Shown piece after piece: positions 28,528 through 37,287 of a stretch of 64,000 nt of DNA; within the stretch, counting starts at the first letter, position 1, and each line of letters starts with the position of its first letter. The notes under the pieces are model-generated. The model worked only from the letters and a program-made list of their open reading frames with translations. It had not been told where the DNA came from and did not search any database. Origin of the DNA: Bacteroidales bacterium (lineage in GTDB: Bacteria; Bacteroidota; Bacteroidia; Bacteroidales; VadinHA17); assembly GCA_022865305.1 (NCBI GenBank), contig JALHSP010000018.1, positions 1 to 64,000 of the forward strand, read 5' to 3'. The position numbers and the translations under genes are program-made.

Positions 28528-29601
28528 ATGAATCCAAAAGAAAGGATTATCAATATACTGCAAAGAAAGACTGTAGACAGGATCCCGGTAGATATCTGGC
28601 ATACACCCGAGGTGGAAGATGCGTTAAAACAATTTGTAAATGCTGAAGACAATTTTGAAATGTGGAAAAAGCTGGGGGTGGATAAAATAGTCTGGGTTTT
28701 TATGGATTATAAGACACCGGAAGGGGAGAGTACCGGCTCACAGCCTGGGGCAAATGCAACAGGCATCCGCACAATGTGGGGAGTTCCGCTCAGGGATGTA
28801 AAAGCAGGTGCAGCACATTACCAGGAATTTGTGGAACCTCCTATGAGAGGATATACCACCCCTCATGAAGCAGATAATTACCCTTTCTGGCCTGATCCTG
28901 ATCTGTTTGATTATGAATCAGCTTTAAACCTTGCAAAACGGGCTTCATCCGACTTTGCCGTCATAGGACCATGGGTTTCGTTCTTTGAAATTTACTGTCA
29001 GCTTAGGGGCATTGAACAGGGATTGATGGATATTCTTGCATATCCCGATCTTGTATCAGCCACCCTCGACAAAATAGAGGCTATCCAGACCGAGATGCTC
29101 ATAAGGTTCCTGGATAACGCTGCAAAATATCTTGACCTGGTATTCATAAGTGATGATATCGGCGGTCAGAATAATCTGCTTATTTCACCTGAAAGCTGGG
29201 AATTTTTCCTCAAGCCACGAATGGAAAGATGGTGCGCACTGATACATTCTTACGGACTGAAGGTCTTCTACCATACAGATGGTGCCTCGGAAAAACTGAT
29301 AGCTCCTCTGATAGAATGTGGCATCGATGTTCTGAATCCTGTGCAGCATGTCTGTCCTGGTATGGAAATGGCATCTTTGAAAAAGAAGTATGGGAATAAG
29401 GTTATTTTTCACGGGGGTGTTGATAATCAACATGCACTTCCATTTGGCTCGGTAAGAGAAGTCCAAAAAGAAACTTTAAACTGTCTTGAAACGCTCGGGA
29501 AAGGTCGTGAAGGCTTTATTTGCTGCTCATGTCATAACATACAGGCAGGAACACCGGTTGAAAATATTATAGCAATGATTGAAACAGTCAAAAACTGGTG
29601 A
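28528..29601 (+). CDS. Uroporphyrinogen decarboxylase (URO-D) superfamily protein, methyltransferase-like
   Basis: A 357-aa URO-D-fold protein. It is unlike true HemE, which starts with a conserved FLRAL...RQAGR motif absent here. The start NPKERIINILQRKTVDRIPVD and the VFYHTDGASEKLIAPLIECGIDVLNPVQ and KVIFHGGVDNQ segments match the MtaA/CmuA-like branch that handles methyl-corrinoid chemistry or is uncharacterised. A zinc site could come from H in FYHTDG and Cys in CCSCHN. It might be the methyl donor partner of the corrinoid operon at 0.2-3.2 kb, but that is inference and the genes are 25 kb apart. Confidence 0.75.
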   Translation: MNPKERIINILQRKTVDRIPVDIWHTPEVEDALKQFVNAEDNFEMWKKLGVDKIVWVFMDYKTPEGESTGSQPGANATGIRTMWGVPLRDVKAGAAHYQEFVEPPMRGYTTPHEADNYPFWPDPDLFDYESALNLAKRASSDFAVIGPWVSFFEIYCQLRGIEQGLMDILAYPDLVSATLDKIEAIQTEMLIRFLDNAAKYLDLVFISDDIGGQNNLLISPESWEFFLKPRMERWCALIHSYGLKVFYHTDGASEKLIAPLIECGIDVLNPVQHVCPGMEMASLKKKYGNKVIFHGGVDNQHALPFGSVREVQKETLNCLETLGKGREGFICCSCHNIQAGTPVENIIAMIETVKNW

Positions 29602-29702
29602 ATAATTTCATTCCCGTCTTTCGCCCGCGATCTCCTTATATATCATAATATAGCGCCATAATATCATTTTTACTGCAAATCCATAAACTTAACTACTGAA
29701 AA

Positions 29703-30533
29703 ATGAAGATCCCTCTGCTGAAAATAGTCGCTGCCCCGCTGGTATTTACAACTGCTGTGACATCCGCATATTCAAAAGACAGGAAAATGAATGTCCTGTT
29801 TATCTCGGTGGATGACATGAATAATGACCTTGGTTGTTATGGTCATCCATTCGTGAAATCACCAAATATTGACCGGCTTGCCTCAAAAGGAATTGCATTT
29901 GCCAATGCCTATTGCCAATTCCCCCTCAGCAGCCCCAGCCGCAGTTCGTTATTAACCGGTTTGTATCCTGACAGAACAAGGGTATTTGATCTGACATATC
30001 ATTTCAGACAGGACCTGCCTGATATTACAACACTTCCCCAGATGTTTATAAAAAATGACTATTATGTTGCCCGGGTAGGTAAAATGTACCATTATGGAAA
30101 TCCCGGAGACATAGGTACCAACGGCCTGGATGATAAAGCATCCTGGATTGAACGTATAAATCCGGCCGGTCGTGATAAAACATCACTTAAACTTGATATA
30201 ATAAATTATACTCCGAAGAGGGGATTGGGCTCCTCTATGAGCTTTTATTCCGATAAATGGAACCATCCGGCATATACCCAGGTTCAAAGGGGAAATACCC
30301 CGGGTCATAGTGTACGCACTGAGAGATGGCGTTATACCGAATGGGGATTCGGGCAAATGGGGACAGAATTATATAATGAAAAAACTGATCCATTGGAACT
30401 GAATAATCTGGCAGGTGATCCCAAATATGCAGATATTGTGAAGGAAATGAAGGCTCTCCTTAAGATCGTTCATCCTGCACCTGTCACTGGAGGCAAGGCA
30501 GTACCTGATACCAGGGCAAGGTTTAGTAATTAA
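29703..30533 (+). pseudogene. S-type sulfatase with an internal in-frame deletion
   Basis: Signal peptide, then the N-terminal sulfatase core: [13 protein letters not shown] (metal Asp pair) and [11 protein letters not shown], the S-type formylglycine motif. Near residue 185 (about 30245) the sequence jumps from GLGSSMSFY to [12 protein letters not shown], normally several hundred residues apart in iduronate-2-sulfatase-like enzymes, and continues to a normal C-terminus ([30 protein letters not shown]). The protein is 276 aa against about 480 expected. The missing middle would carry the second metal-binding DH/N and catalytic His/Lys residues, so it is almost certainly inactive. No recognisable direct repeat marks the junction by eye. 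Confidence 0.85.
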
Positions 30534-30724
30534 AATGGGATAACTCTATAATCTGATCAATCTTAAGATAATACCTTTTACAATCATTTAAGCTGGATAC
30601 ATTAAGATTACTGACTTTACTGGCAGGTCCTATTTTAATACAAAGAACCTGATAGATTTTCCCAGTTATATTTTCAGAAGGTTGTTACATAATATCATGG
30701 ATGCTCTTTATCCGGTAATTTTGT

Positions 30725-31885
30725 TCAGTCCTCAAAATATTTATGAATAGGCTGATTTAAAAAAGTATGCCTGAACCATAATTCAAAGGCTGGATCGACA
30801 AATTCAAATCCCTCTTTCTTTTCCTGTATTATATCATTATTCATGAGTATCGTTTTATTTTTGCTCGCATTCCGTGGTGTTCCGAGACGGTATGTAGTCA
30901 TTGCTGACACTGAAGTGAGCCTGCTTTCTCCATTTAATACAGCTATTAACAGATTGAGCTGTGTGGTACTCAGTGTTTCGGTTTCCTTCTGATAAAAGGG
31001 TGTATTGGCATTTATCAGTTCGGAAAGAGCTTTTTTAATTATATCTTTCGTTGCTCTGTCAGTTGTAAGGTTCCATGTGTAGTGAGCCAGTTGCTGAACA
31101 TACCAGGAATGACATTGCATTAAATCTGTGATCAGTGCAGCATCATCATTGGTTATTTGCTTGTCTGTCCGTGTAAAGCTTCTGGATATGAACCTGATCC
31201 ATTCATCTCTTGCTATTTTTTGAAGAAGCACTATATCACCAAACCGGTAAAAGGGTTTTGAGGGGTTGTTAAAGATATCTTTCATCATGTGCCTGCGGCT
31301 CCCATAAATACAATAAGTGACATCCTGCTGCCTTTGCCATATTGCTCTTAACTTTTTCTCAAACGACTCAAAATTGTTGAAATTTGCAATATTCTGGAAT
31401 TCATCAATACATACAATCATTTTTATCTTCTTCTGCTTTGCTATTGTCTCTGCCAGGTCGAGTATTTCATCTTCGTTTTTCTTTATATCCTCCCAGTTAA
31501 AGCTGATACTGAAATCATTCACGGGATCAATACCTATTTGTATTTTGGGCAGCAGCATTTTAAAAAATGTCCGGGCATTCCTTGCCCATTCCTGCCATTT
31601 TGAAGAAGATGCTTTGATCAGCTCACGGGCAAATTTTTCCATAAACTGCTCTTCTGAACTAACAGTGAACAGGTCTATTACTGCTATCCGGATCTTTTTA
31701 TTGTTTTTGCCGATCTTGGCAACTGTTTTTTCCACCAAGGAAGATTTTCCCCATCTTCTGGGAGAAATCAACGCTGTATTAATTCCGCCTGTTAAATTAT
31801 CGGATAGTTTCCTGATTTCATCCTTTCTGTTGATGAATGCATCATTAATGACCGTCGTTCCGTAAATAAAAGGAGAGTTTTTCAT
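30725..31885 (-). CDS. AAA ATPase of the archaeal-type ATPase_2 (STAND-like) family
   Basis: A 386-aa protein. N-terminal NR-KDEI anchor (AFINRKDEIRKLSDNL), Walker A SPRRWGKSS, Walker B MIVCIDEFQNI, sensor-like CIYGSRRHMM and a C-terminal winged-helix-like part (TTYRLGTPRNASKNKTILMNNDI). This matches the ATPase_2 family common in Bacteroidetes and archaea, often next to DUF234 or mobile DNA. Function is unknown; roles in mobile-element maintenance or stress are usually guessed. It sits alone with a candidate promoter and leader hairpin. Not an obvious toxin or defence gene. Confidence 0.85.
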   Translation of the reverse strand: MKNSPFIYGTTVINDAFINRKDEIRKLSDNLTGGINTALISPRRWGKSSLVEKTVAKIGKNNKKIRIAVIDLFTVSSEEQFMEKFARELIKASSSKWQEWARNARTFFKMLLPKIQIGIDPVNDFSISFNWEDIKKNEDEILDLAETIAKQKKIKMIVCIDEFQNIANFNNFESFEKKLRAIWQRQQDVTYCIYGSRRHMMKDIFNNPSKPFYRFGDIVLLQKIARDEWIRFISRSFTRTDKQITNDDAALITDLMQCHSWYVQQLAHYTWNLTTDRATKDIIKKALSELINANTPFYQKETETLSTTQLNLLIAVLNGESRLTSVSAMTTYRLGTPRNASKNKTILMNNDIIQEKKEGFEFVDPAFELWFRHTFLNQPIHKYFED

Positions 31886-31917
31886 GTGTAAATAATTTAT
31901 TTTTAAAGGTCACATGG

Positions 31918-31976
31918 AACCCACATGTCTATATAAGTATTTTCATTATTGATTGTGTTTGAAAAACATGTGGGTT
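31918..31976. repeat. 11-bp inverted repeat in the leader of the ATPase gene
   Basis: AACCCACATGT (31918-31928) is repeated inverted as ACATGTGGGTT (31966-31976) with a 37-bp loop. It lies in the leader of the ATPase gene, 33 bp upstream of its start codon. It could be an operator or an mRNA hairpin; nothing decides between these. Confidence 0.55.
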
Positions 31977-32030
31977 TCATAATAGAAATTTTTAAATACC
32001 ATTTAATATTATACCATATAGTATTATACT

Positions 32031-32064
32031 CAAAGGTATAAATATTAGATCGAATTCTAGCAAA
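32031..32064 (-). promoter_or_regulatory. Candidate promoter of the ATPase gene
   Basis: On the minus strand TTTG (32064-32061) and TACCTTTG (32038-32031) match both Bacteroidetes promoter boxes exactly. The spacing is 22 bp, slightly long against the usual 19-21. Start near 32024 would give a leader of about 140 nt containing the inverted repeat. The remaining part of the 31886-32199 gap is AT-rich plus a short CCCTTGCG tandem repeat at about 32119-32158. Confidence 0.45.
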
Positions 32065-32118
32065 TATTTTGTTAATTCCATACATGACGGAGTGAAATCT
32101 TACGCCCCATGCCATATT

Positions 32119-32158
32119 GCCCTTACGCCTTTGTGCCCTTGCGCCCTTGCGCCGTTAC
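32119..32158. repeat. Short tandem repeat with CCCTTGCG/CCCTTACG units
   Basis: Imperfect tandem copies of a roughly 9-bp unit (CCCTTACGC, GCCCTTGCG, CCCTTGCGCC) give a C-rich patch in otherwise AT-rich DNA between the ATPase promoter and the propeller fragment. The reading frame through it (LRLCALAPLR) is an artefact of the repeat. Confidence 0.5.
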
Positions 32159-32199
32159 ACCTTTCATATATTTTGCCATGACAAAATTTTGGGAACTCC

Positions 32200-32434
32200 C
32201 ATAGTTCCAAAATTCACAAAGATTCAAATACCAACAATGCTTTCATGGTCAGTATGCATGTCTCCGGATGGGAAAAATCTTGCATTTTCATCAGTTGAAA
32301 ATAATGAACAACATATTTACACTACACAGGTTGATGGAGGTTCGCCAAAACAAATGGCAGAAATCCAGGCGCAGGAACCGGTTTTTTCCCCTGACGGAAA
32401 AATGATTGCTTATGTTAAAGATAAAGACCTTGGC
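32200..32434 (+). pseudogene. Fragment of a TolB/WD40-like propeller protein
   Basis: About 75 residues resemble two TolB-type blades (CMSPDGKNLAFSS, VFSPDGKMIAYVKD). The frame opens without a signal peptide and runs on out of homology before the SMP-30-like gene begins at 32487 in another frame. It resembles the propeller part of the protein at 10043-11566. Best read as a remnant of a larger gene, not an expressed protein. Confidence 0.6.
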
Positions 32435-32486
32435 AGCTTTTACCAGCAATTCCTATATTTGATGTATAAAAATAACTCAGATTACT

Positions 32487-33374
32487 ATGAACAAGATCCT
32501 ATTCACCAGCCTGATCATTATTGCTTTGGTCTCCTGCAAATCAGGAACCAGAAAATCATCAGATCAGAAAAAGGAAGAAACCTTAAAACAATTTGAAATT
32601 GTTGAAGCATGGAGGACTGATACTGCACTGCTGACACCTGAATCAGTAATCTACGATAGAGAGCGTGACATCCTGTACGTGTCAAATCTGAATTTTGAAC
32701 CCCGTAAGAAAGATGGCAACGGATTTATCTCCAGACTTGGGAAAGACGGGAAAATTCTGGATCTGCACTGGATTGACGGACTCAGTTCTCCAAAGGGATT
32801 AGCCATTAAAGGAGATACACTGTTTGCCACAGATGTCGATGAGATAGTCGTTATGGATATTACTAAAGGAGAAATCGTCCGTAAAATCCCAATTAAAGGG
32901 GCTAAAATGTTAAATGATATTACATGCGACAATGAGGAAAATCTTTACTTTGCAGATACAGATGCCAGCAAAATTCATAAATACAGCGATGGAAAGATCA
33001 GTGACTGGCTGACTGAAGGGCTGAACGGACCCAATGGTCTTCTGGCTGATGGAGAAAGGCTGCTTGTAGCATCGCAGGGCAGTATGGATTTTGCGTCTGT
33101 TGATTTCAAAACGAAAAGCAGGACACTCCTTTCTGAAGGTATCGGACGGGGAGACGGAATTGCCTATACAGGAATTCCCGGTTATTATATTGTTACCGAC
33201 TGGTCGGGAGAAATATTCCTGATCAATCCGGATTATACAAAGGTTTCATTGCTAAATACAAAGGAACAGCAAAGCAATACAGCTGATATTGAATTTATTC
33301 CTGAATTGAACCTCCTGCTTGTCCCGACTTTCTTTAAAAATTGCATTGTTGCATATAAACTGTTGGAGAAATAG
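32487..33374 (+). CDS. SMP-30/gluconolactonase-like propeller lipoprotein
   Basis: A 295-aa lipoprotein (signal ending IIIALVSC). Six-bladed propeller features of the SMP-30/LRE/NHL kind are visible: ESVIYDRERDILYVSNL at the start, SPKGLAIKGDTLFATDVDEIVVMD, MLNDITCDNEENLYFADT, LNGPNGLLADGERLLVA and TADIEFIPELNLLLVPTF. SMP-30 relatives hydrolyse sugar lactones, but many are non-enzymatic and metal ligands cannot be confirmed by eye. It is followed 14 bp later by a beta-helix lipoprotein gene, probably the same operon. Confidence 0.78.
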   Translation: MNKILFTSLIIIALVSCKSGTRKSSDQKKEETLKQFEIVEAWRTDTALLTPESVIYDRERDILYVSNLNFEPRKKDGNGFISRLGKDGKILDLHWIDGLSSPKGLAIKGDTLFATDVDEIVVMDITKGEIVRKIPIKGAKMLNDITCDNEENLYFADTDASKIHKYSDGKISDWLTEGLNGPNGLLADGERLLVASQGSMDFASVDFKTKSRTLLSEGIGRGDGIAYTGIPGYYIVTDWSGEIFLINPDYTKVSLLNTKEQQSNTADIEFIPELNLLLVPTFFKNCIVAYKLLEK

Positions 33375-33388
33375 AACATAATAAGGAA

Positions 33389-34756
33389 ATGAAAACAATA
33401 AAATTGATTCTTGCTTTGTTGATTTTAAATGCGGGTTGTTCTTCAGAGAACAGAACTTCTTCTGACAAGGTCACTTCCGATCTGAAATCTGTGAGGAATA
33501 ACGCTCTTCAATTCCGGGACAGTACCCGGAAAGTTGAAATTATCTCGGTTGTCCATCCTGTCATTCCAAATACGACAATTACTGTCGGAGGTGATAATGC
33601 TGATATAAAGGGATATACATCGGAAGCTATCCAGACAGCAGTTGATGCACTACGCTTAACGGGTGCCGGAGGTACGGTAAAGCTTCTGCCCGGAAATTAT
33701 GACATTATCGCCCCGGTAAAGCTCTATGATAATATTGCCCTTTCAGGATCCGGAATAAAAACAGTACTTAAAAAGTGCAAAGGTGTACGTGCTGGTTTTG
33801 CTGTGGATGCTGATTATGGCGAACTGCAGGTAACGGTGGCCGATGCATCCGGCTTCAAGCCGGGAATGGGTGTGGCTGTATATGACGAAAAACAACGTTC
33901 CGGATGGGATCTGACAACCGCAAAAATTACTTCGATAACAGATAATACAATTTATATTGATGATTTCCTGGTTCGTGATTATCATTCGGGTGACAGAGGT
34001 ACAATCTCAAATGCCTGTTCTGTAATTTCTGCAGTTAATGCCGATAATGTAAGGATTTCTGATCTCGTTGTTGATGGCAGCAGGGAAAGCAATGACCTGA
34101 TTGACGGTTGCCGGGCGGGAGGTATTTACCTGCATAAAGTCCACAAAGCTATAGTTGAAAACGTCATAGTCAGGAATTTTAACAGTGATGGAATCAGCTG
34201 GCAAATCACAGAATATGTAACGGTGAGGAATTGTGAAGTATACGGATGTGCTAACAGCGGATTACATCCCGGTACAGGATCGCCCTTCACTACAATTGAA
34301 GGAAACAACAGCCATGATAATGACAGTTACGGACTATTCGTCTGCTGGCGTGTCAGAGATGGAGTTGTCAGGGGAAATAATTTCCATCACAATGGCAGAA
34401 ACGGGATCAGCACAGGCCATAAGGATACTGACATGCTGTATGCTGAAAACCATATATACGAAAACGGATCCGATGGGATTTATCTGCGTGATGACGGACT
34501 TCTGAACGAGCCACACAGGAGTATCTTTAAAAACAACCTGATTGAAAACAATGGTGTAAAAAAAAGCGGATACGGTCTATCGGTGAACTGTCCTGCAGAG
34601 GGGATCGTTCTTGAAGAAAATATCATCAGGGATACTAAGGATGGAAAACAGGTAGCTGCAATATTTTTATCTGCCAAAAGTCTGCCAGTCGTATTGAAAA
34701 ACAATAAAATAAGTGGTCATCCCGAAGGAGAAGTGATCAGCGAAAAAAATGAGTGA
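33389..34756 (+). CDS. Right-handed parallel beta-helix lipoprotein (pectate-lyase-like fold)
   Basis: A 455-aa lipoprotein (signal ending LILNAGC). An N-terminal segment (IQTAVDALRLTGAGGTVKLLPGNYDI) is the usual pectate-lyase-superfamily start, followed by PbH1-type coils rich in Asn ladders (NCEVYGCANSGLHPGTG, GNNFHHNGRNGISTG, NHIYENGSDGIYL, NLIENNGV). The fold occurs in polysaccharide lyases, GH28-like enzymes and epimerases; I cannot pick the catalytic residues, so only polysaccharide binding or cleavage can be suggested. Cotranscription with the SMP-30-like gene is likely. Confidence 0.82.
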   Translation: MKTIKLILALLILNAGCSSENRTSSDKVTSDLKSVRNNALQFRDSTRKVEIISVVHPVIPNTTITVGGDNADIKGYTSEAIQTAVDALRLTGAGGTVKLLPGNYDIIAPVKLYDNIALSGSGIKTVLKKCKGVRAGFAVDADYGELQVTVADASGFKPGMGVAVYDEKQRSGWDLTTAKITSITDNTIYIDDFLVRDYHSGDRGTISNACSVISAVNADNVRISDLVVDGSRESNDLIDGCRAGGIYLHKVHKAIVENVIVRNFNSDGISWQITEYVTVRNCEVYGCANSGLHPGTGSPFTTIEGNNSHDNDSYGLFVCWRVRDGVVRGNNFHHNGRNGISTGHKDTDMLYAENHIYENGSDGIYLRDDGLLNEPHRSIFKNNLIENNGVKKSGYGLSVNCPAEGIVLEENIIRDTKDGKQVAAIFLSAKSLPVVLKNNKISGHPEGEVISEKNE

Positions 34757-34820
34757 TTTCACAGGCAGATACTTTATCATGTCAGGACTGGCCGGAAGGC
34801 TTATATTTTGGTTTTTATAA

Positions 34821-35921
34821 TTACCGTTTGATATTCAATAAATTCAGAAATCCGTTCAGGAAGAAAGTATTCTCATGTATTCCGGAAAATATCTCTGCTG
34901 AAGGACCATATGAAAATATCGGAACCATTACTGCTGTGTGGCTTCCTGTCTGAATAAAATTACCTGTCACTTTATGTTCCTGAATATTACCACTGACAAG
35001 TGTAAGTCCACCTGTTTCATGATCGGCGGTAACAACAATCAATGTTTCACCATTTTTACCGGCAAATTCTTTAGCAACTGCTATCGCATTATCCAGATCA
35101 ATAACTTCAGCTGCTGTATAGTCAAAGTTCTTTTCATGAGCTCCCCAGTCGATCATTGAACCTTCTACCATCATGAAGAAGCCATCCTTATCTTTGCTTA
35201 AAGTCTCGATTGCTTTCCTTGTCATTTCTGCCAGCATTCCTGATCTGCCTTCATTTGATTTAAGCATATGTTCCTTTGCAAGAAAACCGGCAATTTTCAG
35301 AGAACCTGAATTCTTCAAGTCATCTAAATTATATACGACATCATATCCCTGTTCTTTAAATTTCACTGTCAGGTCTGTGCTGTCTGCACGTTTACGGAAA
35401 TGATCCTCACCACCGCCGATCAAAACATCGACTGTGCCATTCAGAAAATCTTTTGCAATATCTTCATAATTACCCCTGCCGGAATTGTGAGCAATAAAAG
35501 AAGCCGGAGTTGCATGTGTTAGAGTGGAAGTGCTCAGCACTCCTGTAGCTAATCCATTTTTATGTGCGATTTCAACAATTGAACTTACGACAGCAGAATC
35601 AGGACCCATTCCAATCATTCCGTTTTTGGTCTTTACACCACAGGCGATAGCCGTGCCACCTGCAGCTGAATCAGTAATATAATTATTTGAAGAATAGGTT
35701 TTGCTAAGGCCCGCAAATGGAAAAGATTCCAACGACAGAGTATGAGTACTGACTGTCATTCCTGCATACACCTGTGCGACTCCCATACCATCACCAATAA
35801 ACAAAATAATATTTCTGACTTTTGGTTTCGGAAGCTGTGTTCTGTTAATATTCTGCATTGAACAACCTGCCAATACAAGGAAAAGTAACAGAACTGCGGT
35901 TTTGAAAAACTTAATCCTCAT
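34821..35921 (-). CDS. Alkaline phosphatase family lipoprotein
   Basis: Start at ATG 35921 gives a lipoprotein signal (MRIKFFKTAVLLLFLVLAGC). Alkaline phosphatase landmarks are intact: NIILFIGDGMG (metal Asp), YITDSAAGGTAIACGVKT (catalytic Ser), a MMVEGSMIDWGAHEKN segment (metal and His residues) and VVTADHETGGL (metal Asp/His). Length (366 aa) is on the short side of the PhoA range and fits the Bacteroidota periplasmic or surface form. It releases phosphate from organic esters. No pho box could be recognised and no other phosphate gene is adjacent. Confidence 0.92.
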   Translation of the reverse strand: MRIKFFKTAVLLLFLVLAGCSMQNINRTQLPKPKVRNIILFIGDGMGVAQVYAGMTVSTHTLSLESFPFAGLSKTYSSNNYITDSAAGGTAIACGVKTKNGMIGMGPDSAVVSSIVEIAHKNGLATGVLSTSTLTHATPASFIAHNSGRGNYEDIAKDFLNGTVDVLIGGGEDHFRKRADSTDLTVKFKEQGYDVVYNLDDLKNSGSLKIAGFLAKEHMLKSNEGRSGMLAEMTRKAIETLSKDKDGFFMMVEGSMIDWGAHEKNFDYTAAEVIDLDNAIAVAKEFAGKNGETLIVVTADHETGGLTLVSGNIQEHKVTGNFIQTGSHTAVMVPIFSYGPSAEIFSGIHENTFFLNGFLNLLNIKR

Positions 35922-36120
35922 TATAATCACTTTAAATTTTTTAAATATAGCTGTTTAAAATTAAATTAAAAGGTTGTTTTACATTTAAGGTCTAAATCTT
36001 AAAATGCCATTCTATAGGTATGCTATCATTACATAGTCTGCCTTTGAGAAAAGATCTGTCAGGATCAGCTATCAGGCGCTTTTATATGTCAGGTAAAATT
36101 CAGGAACAGGAAGTAACAGT

Positions 36121-37188
36121 CTATTTACTTTCTTTATACTCCTTTAGCAAAGATTGGAAGATCTCCTTTACTGATGATATTTTAGTTGCTCTGAATGCAT
36201 TGCTTCCGGCAAAAGCAAATCCATTTTCAAAATTTCCCTTGAATGCATTTATAAGGGCAATTATAATGCAATAAGGACTTTTAGTAATGTCACAGGTTCT
36301 GATACATTTAAAGGGACATTTTTTCGGTTGTTTTTTCCCATCTTTCACTTTTTGGATAAAACTCGAAAGAATAGCTCGCCCCGGCATGCCCACAGGACTC
36401 TTTATAATTTCAATATCCTTTTCATCCGCATCAATGTATGCCTGTTTAAAGCCTTGAGAGGCATCACATTCATCGGTGGTTACGAATCTGGTTCCCATCT
36501 GAACACCGGATGCCCCCAGCTTCATTATGTTATTAATATCCTCACCCGTATATATACCCCCTGCAGCAATAAGCGGTATAGACTGATTGTATTTATCTTC
36601 AAAAAGTTTCAGCTCACTGACGATTTCCGGAACAAGCTTTTCAAGTGCATAATTATTATCCCCGATTTGTTCCTCCTTAAAGCCCAGATGACCACCTGCC
36701 TTAGGTCCTTCAACAATAACGGCATCGGGCAGATAATCGTAGTTTGTCTTCCACTTTTCACAGATTATCTTAGCCGCTCTGGCCGATGAGACTATAGGTA
36801 TGAGTTTTGTAGTACTGTCTTTTTTCAAAAAGGAGGGTAAATCAAGAGGAAGGCCCGCACCTGCGATAATGATATCTACCTTTTCAGAAATGGAAGTCTT
36901 TATCATATCCACAAAATTTGTCATGGCAACCAGAACGTTAACGCCAATGACACCAAGCGTTTTCTCCCTTGCTTTGCGTATCTCCTCCTTGAGTCCGTGA
37001 ATGCTGGCCTCAAGAAAGTTTTCAGAAAAATCTTTGTATAAAAGCCCAAGCCCGGCACTTGATATTACTCCAATTCCACCTTCATTTGCAACTGCGGCTG
37101 CCAGTCCGGAAAGAGAAATACCAACTCCCATTCCACCCTGAATGACCGGAACAGCAATTGAAAGATTCCCAATTTTCAATGCCTTCAT
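36121..37188 (-). CDS. Nitronate monooxygenase/2-nitropropane dioxygenase-like FMN protein
   Basis: A 355-aa cytoplasmic TIM-barrel flavoprotein. The start IAVPVIQGGMGVGISLSGLAAAVANEGGIGVISSAG is the family signature for FMN binding, with VIVEGPKAGGHLG and the phosphate-binding IAAGGIYTGEDI, GVQMGTRFV. Related proteins are nitronate monooxygenases or FabK-type enoyl-ACP reductases; the former is preferred by the motif set. A Cys-rich segment near the C-terminus (KKCPFKCIRTCDITKSPYC) is an extra seen in anaerobe homologues and could bind Fe-S or zinc. Confidence 0.85.
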   Translation of the reverse strand: MKALKIGNLSIAVPVIQGGMGVGISLSGLAAAVANEGGIGVISSAGLGLLYKDFSENFLEASIHGLKEEIRKAREKTLGVIGVNVLVAMTNFVDMIKTSISEKVDIIIAGAGLPLDLPSFLKKDSTTKLIPIVSSARAAKIICEKWKTNYDYLPDAVIVEGPKAGGHLGFKEEQIGDNNYALEKLVPEIVSELKLFEDKYNQSIPLIAAGGIYTGEDINNIMKLGASGVQMGTRFVTTDECDASQGFKQAYIDADEKDIEIIKSPVGMPGRAILSSFIQKVKDGKKQPKKCPFKCIRTCDITKSPYCIIIALINAFKGNFENGFAFAGSNAFRATKISSVKEIFQSLLKEYKESK

Positions 37189-37287
37189 TAATTCTTTTTA
37201 AACATTTTGCAAATTTAAATAATTGTACAGACCTGCATCTTAAAAACAGACAATTAACTCAGGTTGCTATTTCTAAAAAAATTTCAT

